DNA of 64,000 nt from Liolophura sinensis (Eukaryota; Mollusca; Polyplacophora; Chitonida; Chitonidae): NCBI RefSeq assembly GCF_032854445.1, contig NC_088297.1:11804163-11868162 (forward strand). The letters are read 5' to 3'. This document shows, in pieces, positions 42,301-54,300 of the stretch (position 1 is its first letter; each line of letters opens with the position of its first letter). The position numbers and the translations under genes are program-made. Below the pieces are notes generated by a model, which was not told the origin of the DNA, did no database searches, and saw only the letters and a list, made by a program, of their open reading frames with translations.

Positions 42301-45300
42301 GGTCGATAATGGCAACACCCATTTCAAAAACAACTTAAAAAACCAGTTTACAAAAGAATTATGTAAGAAATAATATATGGATATATTAATAAAGCTGGTC
42401 ACATGAGTTAGGAAAAAAGACATCAAATTTTAATGACGCCTGGAATCTAGGCGTTAAAACGGACAGGAGCAGTATACCAGCCAACCAAAATGGACCTTCC
42501 AGCATATTCGATATGGTGTCACCCATCTGAAATTTCCTTGAATAATTACCTGCTCTTGTTTGCTTTGGCTGCAAATGTTCAAAAAAGTACTATGTTCTAG
42601 ATAACTTGGATGCTTATACATCGTTTGTCAACATCCTTTCTCAGCACCTTTTCCCAAAACATTTCAGATACCAAAATAAGACAGTCCATTCCCACTTACC
42701 CGTAGATGTGTTTTTTGTATGATCATAGACAGTCGTGGCATCAGGATACCCGACTGAAATTTGCGAAACTCGTGTCCAGCCTCTTCCTGTACTGTTTCCC
42801 TCACTCGTTTTATATCCACAAATAAAACCAAGTCCAAAATCACATGCCACACCCTTCACTGTGGTAATAAATTAAAACAACACTTATCTTGTGTAGTCAA
42901 AATGTGTCAAATGTTGGTTTAGCAAAGAAGATGGAAAACATGATAACCAGTATTTATTCTCGTAGGTCATGAACATGGACAGGGCACTGTGTGCTTCTTG
43001 AGTTTGCTCTTCTTTCTTTTTTTTTTTGGTTCATTTGCCTGGATTTTAATGACTTGACATAAGCATTATAAGAACTGATAGAGAAATATTAATCTAAGAC
43101 CTCTCAGAAAAGGGAAGACTCCCCACAAACTTGAGTATAGTTATAGTAATGTATAAGCTTACTGTGTAATGCCTTCAAGTACCAGGCCTTGAGAGAACAA
43201 AATACTGTATACAGTCGTTTAAAGAGAAGACCACAAACAATTGACCGACGTAAATTTTACCAATTTATCGTGAGTGTCAAACGCGCCCTATCATTTTTTT
43301 ATTTATATGGTTATTTAGTGATTTCGTTATTTAGTTATTTAGTTACATGATTGTTGCTAAACGATATACGCAATATTTTTCCACTTATACACTGACGGTA
43401 AGTTTTACGGGTGGAGTGCCCGGGGTAGGGATTGTCCGGGATACCTGGTGCCCCGGCTAAACTAAGGACCATTGGCATTTGCTGACAAACTTTCCTAAAT
43501 GTGTACTACTCACATGGAGACAACATTGTTGGATGACAGGTATCCTTCGGCAAACACTACCCTGTCAAAATGGTCCAACGAGCGGCGTCGACCGCTTATA
43601 GACCTTTCCGAACTGTCAATCAAGAACACGCAATTGACCAAGTGACCAGTAATTGATGTAAATAGGTCAACCGGATGTCGCACATATTGGTTACACATGT
43701 TCAATCTTTCTGTGACGTCATGGTGTCACAATTGCTTTCATCGGGAATGGAAAAGAAAGTAACATTGTCACGAGAAAGGGTGATGGGACATCGAATGTGT
43801 TGGATCCACCGATAGTTGCCAAGAATTAGTCAGAGCGTGGTTGCCTCTAAATCACCAATGGTGAGCATGGTGAACTTGGAAACCGCTCCTCGTGCGTCCT
43901 AGGAATGCTCACCACGTGTCCATGCACTGTCCACGACATGATTACAGTACATAAGTAATTATGTTTCCCATGTTTCTGAATACTTACCACACAAAGTGAC
44001 TTCATCGCTGCCGTCTGGACAATGGTTCGTCCCGTCACATACCTGACTAGCATCGTAAAGACAAGACCTATCATCACATTCAAACTGACATTCTACAAGT
44101 GAAAAAAATGAGGGTTAGGTGATGGCGAGAGAGAAGGTAACTCTTGATGCAACATGAGTATCTTTAGGTACTAGGATTCTTCATACTTTTATAGTTTTTT
44201 TCCTTCACTGATTCACTGATTTAAACTCTCCAAACTCTGTCTGACTGATTTATTTATTTATTTATTTCATCGGTTTTATACGCCGAACTCACAAAACTGA
44301 CGAAAAACGGCTATACACTCTAAAACTTAATCTGTTTATTTTAACACAAGGTCTTTTTGTTTGAGTGATGCTAGAATGTATGTATGTATATTACTGTGTC
44401 ATATTCAACATAATATCTCGTTAGTTTAATAGAATTTTTATGTTGAATTAATAGAATATATATGTTACCTTTAACGGAATAATGTGACACAATAACAGGA
44501 TACATTCTAGCATCACTCAGCAAACAGCCTTTCTGTTAAATTAACATATAATTGTGTTGAGTGTACGAGCTTTTTTTTTTTCAACAAGGCCTCGCAAGCC
44601 GTGAGAGCATCGGCGTCTTCAATAAAAATTCCTCTCCGAGACCGAGTTTGAACCCTGAACACATGTGACATAACGACTGAAAGGTATTCGCCTCATAACC
44701 AACTTCTGTGATTAAGAAGCTGTGATCACCTGTACCTGTTATAGTTTCGATCCATTGTCTGTAGCTAAACACGTTGGAGAGGACAGAATAGCCACGGTAC
44801 GTTGAAGCGTAGCAGTTGTTTGGACCAAAACTGACGACGCCATGGAGGTCCCAACGGCCTACGTTGTTCAGACAGACCAGAGGCCCACCACTGTCCCCCT
44901 GCAAAATGATACGAGTAAAATGGACAATAATAAATCACCCCAATTCACAAAGTGTAAAATCAACGCTAAGAAACCGATATCTATCAATTTTGTTTAGACC
45001 GTTTCACAAAGACAATAGGCTATTTGGCTGTCTACCAAAATCTTTCTGTCTTAGATTTTGCAAGTTAGCCCACAGTTTTACGTCAGTTCCGAAGGTGACT
45101 CCAAAGAATGACAATCGGCTTGAAAATGTTCTGTGTCCCATTTTTTAAACTTTAATTATTGATTAGAGAAAATAGAAACATGTCAGATTTTTTCAGCACG
45201 CGCAAGTCTTTTTAAAGCTCACAAACCACCAAACGCATCTGTTGGTTTTTGTTTTGGTTCTGTTTTCTGTTCTGCTTTTTCTATTTATCACCCTTTGTGG

Positions 45301-48300
45301 TTTCAAAAAAAAATTGAAAAAAATTATCTTGCTTTTCTGTTTTTTGCAATTTGCTATTTATAATTTATTCTGTTTAAATTTTGAACAGATTTAACAATTA
45401 CCGTGACAATGTAACAATTAACAATGATTTAACCAATCAGAATGCTGCAAAGCGACCACATAGCCGACTTTGGAAAGCCGGTTAATACTGTATACAATGT
45501 GTTCCATTATGTGCTCCCTGACGTAGTTAACACATCATCTGGCACTCGTATTGACACATAGCAGCAATTATTGTTTGTCATTTTTTTTTCTTGTGACATG
45601 AGCGAAAATATAAGTGGTTTTTCAACAACCAAACTTACCCTTACATAGGCAAAAACACATTCTTGCATAAACCAGGATACTGCTGGTTGACTATGCATCA
45701 CCGAGGCCTGGTCTCCTTGCATCGATTAAAAGTCATTCTTCATAATACTACACAGCACTGCCTTTGGGCAATTCTAGTGTCTAATAAATTGCAGATGACA
45801 TCACTGTATTTTCCTTACCTCGACTATTCTTCTTAATCTATTTGCTACTATTTAAAAATTTACATGAACAAATCAGATACTGAGGTAAATTTCAAGAGGC
45901 CCGATATACGTTTGACAATTTGCCATCTATCACACTGTCGTCGCTTCTCTGAGTTAACTACCTACATTTACATGCATGTATGTATGTATGTATGTATATA
46001 TGTAGCCTTTAATACCATAAAATTAGTACTTTATGAAGTGTGTGAGTGCGTGTCTAGTAGATACTAAAAAGGACGCTTGCGAAAGAGGACAGAGAGTATC
46101 TGGATGATCGAGTGTCTAGTGGAGTGTATAAGTGACACTTACGAAAGAGGATGAGGAGCATCTGGATGATCGGGTGTCTTGTGGAGTGTATAAGTGACAC
46201 TTACAAAGAGGATTAGGAGCATCTGGATGATCGGGTGTATGGTGGAGTGTATAAGTAACATTTACAAAAGAGGATGAGGAGCATCTGGATGATCGACTGT
46301 ATGGTGGAGTGTATAAGTAACACTTACAAAAGAGGATGAGGAGCATCTGGATGATCGAGTGTCTTGTGGAGTGTATAAGTGACACTTACAAAAGAGGATG
46401 AGGAGTATCTGGATGATCGGGTGTCTGGTGGAGTGTATAAGTGACACTTACAAAAGAGGATGAGGAGCATCTGGATGATCGGGTGTCTGGTGGAGTGTAT
46501 AAGTGACACTTACAAAAGAGGATGAGGAGCATCTAGATGATCGAGTGTCTTGTGGAGTGTATAAGTAACACTTACAAAAGAGGATGAGGAGCATCTAGAT
46601 GATCGAGTGTCTTGTGGAGTGTATAAGTAACACTTACAAAAGAGGATGAGGAGTATCTGGATGATCGGGTGTCTTGTGGAGTGTATAAGTGACACTTACA
46701 AAAGAGGATGAGGAGTATCTGGATGATCGGGTGTCTGGTGGAGTGTATAAGTGACACTTACAAAAGAGGATGAGGAGCATCTGGATGATCGGGTGTCTGG
46801 TGGAGTGTATAACTAACACTTACAAAAGAGGATGAGGAGCATCTGGATGATCGAGTGTCTAGTGGAGTGTATAAGTGACACTTACAAAAGGGGATGAGGA
46901 GCATCTAGATGATCGGGTGTCTGGTGGAGTGTATAAGTGACACTTACAAAAGAGGATGAGGAGTATCTGGATGATCGGGTGTCTGGTGGAGTGTATAAGT
47001 AACACTTACAAAAGAGGATGAGGAGCATCTGGATGATCGGGTGTCTGGTGGAGTGTATAACTAACACTTACAAAAGAGGATGAGGAGCATCTGGATGATC
47101 GAGTGTCTGGTGGAGTGTATAAGTGACATTTACAAAAGAGGATGAGGAGCATCTGGATGATCGGGTGTCTGGTGGAGTGTATAACTGACACTTACGAAAG
47201 AGGATGAGGAGCATCTGGATGATCGGGTGTCTTGTGGAGTGTATAAGTGACACTTACAAAAGAGGATGAGGAGCATCTGGATGATCGGGTGTCTGGTGGA
47301 GTGTATAAGTGACACTTACAAAAGAGAATAAGGAGCATCTAGATGATCGAGTGTCTTGTGGAGTGTATAAGTAACACTTACAAAAGAGGATGAGGAGCAT
47401 CTAGATGATCGAGTGTCTTGTGGAGTGTATAAGTAACACTTAAAAAAGAGGATGAGGAGTATCTGGATGATCGGGTGTCTTGTGGAGCGTATAAGTGACA
47501 CTTACAAAAGAGGATGAGGAGTATCTGGATGATCGGGTGTCTGGTGGAGTGTATAAGTGACACTTACAAAAGAGGATGAGGAGCATCTGGATGATCGGGT
47601 GTCTGGTGGAGTGTATAACTAACACTTACAAAAGAGGATGAGGAGCATCTGGATGATCGAGTGTCTAGTGGAGTGTATAAGTGACACTTACAAAAGGGGA
47701 TGAGGAGCATCTAGATGATCGGGTGTCTGGTGGAGTGTATAAGTGACACTTACAAAAGAGGATGAGGAGTATCTGGATGATCGGGTGTCTGGTGGAGTGT
47801 ATAAGTAACACTTACAAAAGAGGATGAGGAGCATCTGGATGATCGGGTGTCTGGTGGAGTGTATAAGTGACACTTACAAAAGAGGATGAGGAGCATCTGG
47901 ATGAATGGGTGTCTTGTGGAGTGTATAAGTGACACTTACAAAAGAGGATGAGGAGCATCTGGATGATCGGGTGTCTGGTGGAGTGTATAAGTGACACTTA
48001 CAAAAGAGGATGAGGAGCATCTAGATGATCGAGTGTCTTGTGGAGTGTATAAGTAACACTTACAAAAGAGGATGAGGAGCATCTAGATGATCGAGTGTCT
48101 TGTGGAGTGTATAAGTAACACTTACAAAAGAGGATGAGGAGTATCTGGATGATCGGGTGTCTTGTGGAGTGTATAAGTGACACTTACAAAAGAGGATGAG
48201 GAGTATCTGGATGATCGGGTGTCTGGTGGAGTGTATAAGTGACACTTACAAAAGAGGATGAGGAGCATCTGGATGATCGGGTGTCTGGTGGAGTGTATAA

Positions 48301-51300
48301 CTAACACTTACAAAAGAGGATGAGGAGCATCTGGATGATCGAGTGTCTAGTGGAGTGTATAAGTGACACTTACAAAAGGGGATGAGGAGCATCTAGATGA
48401 TCGGGTGTCTGGTGGAGTGTATAAGTGACACTTACAAAAGAGGATGAGGAGTATCTGGATGATCGGGTGTCTGGTGGAGTGTATAAGTAACACTTACAAA
48501 AGAGGATGAGGAGCATCTGGATGATCGGGTGTCTGGTGGAGTGTATAACTAACACTTACAAAAGAGGATGAGGAGCATCTGGATGATCGAGTGTCTGGTG
48601 GAGTGTATAAGTGACATTTACAAAAGAGGATGAGGAGCATCTGGATGATCTGGTGTCTGGTGGAGTGTATAAGTGACACTTACAAAAGGGGATGAGGAGC
48701 ATCTAGATGATCGGGTGTCTGGTGGAGTGTATAAGTGACACAAAAGAGGATGAGGAGCATCTGGATGATCGGGTGTCTGGTGGAGTGTATAAGTGACATT
48801 TACAAAAGAGGATGAGGAGCATCTGGATGATCGGGTGTCTGGTGGAGTGTATAAGTGACATTTACAAAAGAGGATGAGGAGCATCTGGATGATCGGGTGT
48901 CTGGTGGAGTGTATAAGTGACATTTACAAAAGAGGATGAGGAGTATCTGGATGATCGGGTGTCTGGTGGAGTGTATAAGTGACACTTACAAAAGAGGATG
49001 AGGAGCATCTGGATGATCGGGTGTCTGGTGGAGTGTATAAGTGACATTTACAAAAGAGGATGAAGAGCATCTGGATGATCGGGTGTCTGGTGGAGTGTAT
49101 AAGTGACATTTACAAAAGAGGATGAGGAGTATCTGGATGATCGGGTGTCTGGTGGAGTGTATAAGTGACACTTACAAAAGAGGATGAGGAGCATCTGGAT
49201 GATCGGGTGTATGGTGGAGTGTATAAGTGACATTTACAAAAGAGGATGAGGAGTATCTGGATGATCGGGTGTCTTGTGGAGTGTACAAGTGACACTTACA
49301 AAAGAGGATGAGGAGCATCTGGATGATCGAGTGTCTTGTGGAGTGTATAAGTGACATTTACAAAAGAGGATGAGGAGTATCTGGATGATCGGGTGTCTGG
49401 TGGAGTGTATAAGTGACACTTACAAAAGAGGATGAGGAGGATCTGGATGATCGGGTGTCTTGTGGAGTGTATAAGTGACATTTAAAAAAGAGGATGAGGA
49501 GTATCTGGATGATCGGGTGTCTGGTGGAGTGTATAAGTGACACTTACAAAAGAGGATGAGGAGCATCTGGATGATCGAGTGTCTTGTGGAGTGTATCAGT
49601 AACACTTACAAAAGAGGATGAGGAGCATCTGGATGATCGGGTGTCTGGTGGAGTGTATAAGTGACACTTACAAAAGAGGATGAGGAGGATCTGGATGATC
49701 GGGTGTCTTGTGGAGTGTATAAGTAACACTTACAAAAGAGGATGAGGAGGATCGGGTGTCTTGTGGAGTGTATAAGTGACAGTTACGAAACAGGATGGGG
49801 TGTATCTGGTTGATCGAGTGTCTGGTGGGAGTGTATAAGTGACATTTACAAAAGAGGATGAGGAGTATCTGGATGATCGGGTGTCTGGTGGAGTGTATAA
49901 GTGACATTTACAAAAGAGGATGAGGAGTATCTGGATGATCGAGTGTCTTGTGGAATGTATAACTAACACTTACAAAAGAGGATGAGGAGCATCTGGATGA
50001 TCGGGTGTCTGGTGGAGTGTATAAGTGACACTTACAAAAGAGGATGAGGAGTATCTGGATGATCGGGTATCTTGTGGAGTGTATAAATAACACTTACAAA
50101 AGAGGATGAGGAGGATCGGGTGTCTTGTGGAGTGTATAAGTGACAGTTACGAAACAGGATGGGGTGTATCTGGTTGATCGAGTGTCTGGTGGGAGTGTAT
50201 AAGTGACATTTACAAAAGAGGATGAGGAGCATCTGGATGATCGAGTGTCTGGTGGAATGTATAAGTAACACTTACAAAAGAGGATGAGGAGTATCTGGAT
50301 AATCGGGTGTCTTGTGGAATGTATAAGTAACACTTACAAAAGAGGATGAGGAGTATCTGGATGATCGGGTGTCTGGTGGAGTGTATAAGTGACACTTACA
50401 AAAGAGGATGAGGAGTATCTGGATGATCGGGTGTCTTGTGGAGTGTATAAGTGACACTTACAAAAGAGGATGAGGAGTATCTGGATGATCGGGTGTCTTG
50501 TGGAGTGTATAAGTGACACTTACAAAAGAGGATGAGGAGCATCTGGATGATCGAGTGTCTGGTGGAGTGTATAAGTGACATTTACAAAAGAGGATGAGGA
50601 GTATCTGGATGATCGAGTGTCTTGTGGAATGTATAAGTAACACTTACAACAGAGGATGAGGAGCATCTGGATGATCGGGTGTCTTGTGGAGTGTATAAGT
50701 GACACTTACAAAAGAGGATGAGGAGTATCTGGATGATCGGGTGTCTGGTGGAGTGTATAAGTGACACTTACAAAAGAGGATGAGGAGCATCTGGATGATC
50801 GGGTGTCTGGTGGAGTGTATAAGTAACACTTACAAAAGAGGATGAGGAGCATCTGGATGATCGGGTGTATGGTGGAGTGTATAAGTGACACTTACAAAAG
50901 AGGATGAGGAGCATCTGGATGATCGGGTGTCTGGTGGAGTGTATAAGTGACACTTACAAAAGAGGATGAGGAGCATCTGGATGATCGGGTGTCTGGTGGA
51001 GTGTATAAGTGACATTTACAAAAGAGGATGAGGAGTATCTGGATGATCGGGTGTCTTGTGGAGTGTATAAGTGACACTTACAAAAGAGGATGAGGAGTAT
51101 CTGGATGATCGGGTGTCTTGTGGAGTGTATAAGTGACACTTACAAAAGAGGATGAGGAGTATCTGGATGATCGGGTGTCTGGTGGAGTGTATAACTAACA
51201 CTTACAAAAGAGGATGAGGAGCATCTGGATGATCGGGTGTATGGTGGAGTGTATAAGTGACACTTACAAAAGAGGATGAGGAGCATCTGGATGATCGGGT

Positions 51301-54300
51301 GTCTTGTGGAGTGTATAAGTGACACTTACAAAAGAGGATGAGGAGTATCTGGATGATCGGGTGTCTGGTGGAGTGTATAAGTGACACTTACAAAAGAGGA
51401 TGAGGAGCATCTGGATGATCGGGTGTCTGGTGGAGTGTATAAGTAACACTTACAAAAGAGGATGAGGAGCATCTGGATGATCGGGTGTATGGTGGAGTGT
51501 ATAAGTGACACTTACAAAAGAGGATGAGGAGCATCTGGATGATCGGGTGTCTGGTGGAGTGTATAAGTGACACTTACAAAAGAGGATGAGGAGCATCTGG
51601 ATGATCGGGTGTCTGGTGGAGTGTATAAGTGACATTTACAAAAGAGGATGAGGAGTATCTGGATGATCGGGTGTCTGGTGGAGTGTATAAGTGACACTTA
51701 CAAAAGAGGATGAGGAGTATCTGGATGATCGGGTGTCTTGTGGAGTGTATAAGTAACACTTACAAAAGAGGATGAGGAGGATCGGGTGTCTTGTGGAGTG
51801 TATAAGTGACAGTTACGAAACAGGATGGGGTGTATCTGGTTGATCGAGTGTCTGGTGGGAGTGTATAAATGACACTAAGGAAAAAGGACGGGGTGTATCT
51901 GGTTGATCGGGTATATGTACTGGCACACATCATCGAATCTAGGATGTCGTCCCTGTTGTAATAGCTATCACATTCCGCTCCGCTGTACGTCCGCACTCGG
52001 ATTTGTTGCAGTGTATCGGGGTAAGATGCTTGACAATGAAAATATAGAAGATTATGTTGTATCTAGCATAGTAAGTTATGGATCAGTGTGGGATCACTTT
52101 TTATGTCATTTTCAGGTACTGTCTAATCATGAAGATGTCATTTATGTGAAATCTGGATCCTGCTGTCATTTCTGCTTGAGTACAAATATAAATGTAAATA
52201 TTTTAGCGTGTAAAATCTCTTCTAGATACCAGATTTATTTCATTGGTGTTTCAATTATAAGACGGCGGCCAGCATTATGGTGGGAAGAAACCGGACAGAA
52301 CCTGGGGGAAACCCACGACCATCCGCAGATTTCTGGCAAACATTCTAACGCACGGCCGAAGAGGAAACCAGCATGAGCTGGACTTGAACCCACAGCGACC
52401 GCACTGGGTCTGAGACCACTGTACAACAGAACGGCTCCCACATGAGAATCAATAATTATGAACAGTCATGAAAAAGAGCGAAAAAGGTCTGACGTTACTT
52501 TGAGAGAAGGTATCAAACGTCAGTGAACATAAGGATTCGGTTAAAGCAGCCCAAACCTCCGAGCACTAATATATGGGAGATCTTTGTGTGTACATTTGTA
52601 GAAAATGTGATTGTGATCAAGGGGGTCTCCTAAGAATCGATAGCATTTCATACCAGTTTCAAGTGTTAATTTGCAATATTATTAAAATTATTAATATATA
52701 AAATCACGTGTGTTTGACTTTTTAAATTGTGTAATGTTTTTCATCGACAAATGTAGTATACCTGCAATCCAGTTTGAACTGTGTTACCAATGACAGGGTG
52801 ACCTGCTGTGGGCTTACTTCTTAGTGGTTTATTAGTGGTTTAACACCTGGCAGTCGTGGTATTAAGGTTTTTAATAAACAACCATTAATAATAAAAACCC
52901 TTTACCTGAATAAAGTGTATGAAGATTTGTAATTCTGAGCCGTGATGCGTGCTTAATTTCAAATGTAGGTTCAATGGTAAACCACAAGTTAAGACTACGT
53001 CTGACTTCGGTCTAAGATAGCTTCGTGAAGATGAGCCCTGGATCCAGGGGCCACTTTCACAGCAAGCGATTAATTAAATTTCTCCCAACTTTCTTTTTTG
53101 AGAAAATAATGTTGCCTACATGTAAGTGAAATCGAAGTAAAGCGACAATTTTAGCTGGAACAAGCAGCTATGTAAGCCCCTCCATTTGCCTGTCACTCGG
53201 TTAGTTGATCAATTTTTTCACACTATCTTTTACAGAGGTGTACCGGAGATTTTAGGCAAAAGCAAGTCATATTAATAAATCAAAATAAATTCTCTGTATT
53301 ACCAAGACAGCTCAAACTATTACCTTGTCTGTACTTCTCGCTGAGGTAAAATCATTTTAAAGTTGTAACGCGACCCGTTTAGTATATATTTAGGAACTTT
53401 ATCACCGATTTTGTACGATAACACTTGCGCAGACGATGCAGCTTTTCTGTGAATGTTGGCCATTCATTTTAACTGAAGCCTGCGCGTAAGACGACATCAA
53501 CTTCTTTACGAACGTCCACTGCATATCTTGCTAATTTCAGCTTAGTACTTACAGCTTTGCTTTCGTCCCCACCCTACGATGTAACACAAATCGTTCCTCA
53601 TAGTCTCTCGCCCTGGCAGGCACACTGGCTGGATGTATTTGGAATACGTCACCGTCTCGTTCAGCAGGAGCAGCACCATGTCGTTAACAGAACGGTCATT
53701 GATCCGGCTGTAATTTTCATGGCGGACCATTCGGGTAACGGTGAATTCCCTCTCGGTGTCTTCCCTGGCGTTGAAGCGGTGAGATCCCAGGACGACAGAA
53801 AAGTCAGCCGCCGAGTAAAATCTGATAGAAAAAGCATCCCCAAAACACTTACTATGTGTCTAATGTCTTGCATACGCAAAGTCAATTGCAAAAATGTAAA
53901 TGTGTCCATGTACGCAATACAGAATAAATGAACGAATGACTTTGGCCAGAAGGACATAAATAGAGAGAAGCGTGTCACGCTTTACTTACAATATTCATGG
54001 CAGAGCTTCCCATGTACCACGTGAGAGGAAGCCAGCATGAGTTTCAATTGAACTTACAGCTACCGCATTGATGAAAGGCTCTTGAGTCACCTTCTTGTGC
54101 ATAAGGTCACAGAGAAACGGCAAAAATGAGAACATCCACAATCAAATAAAACAGACTGACCTGACTGAAAAATGTATAAGTACGAGGTAAAACCTCAAGC
54201 ATACATGTACAGTCTTAGCCGAACACGTACGAGTAAAGTAAGCACAGCCAACCAAGATATGCCACTTAGAATGACTAACAAAACTCCCATCTTAAAACCA

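Noticed and set aside
45507-45722. Candidate third exon for trypsin domain 1
   Set aside because: Joining to exon 2 makes a TGA at the junction and the peptide lacks the C168/C182/C191 pattern. The segment at 51,817-52,028 fits phase and cysteines.
46085-51878. Dozens of 61-residue minus-strand frames ([13 protein letters not shown]...)
   Set aside because: They recur every 62 bp and end every 186 bp because three units make a frame cycle; they are products of the minisatellite.
46085-51878. CRISPR-like regular repeats
   Set aside because: Units are contiguous 62-mers without unique spacers, in a eukaryotic intron; no cas genes.
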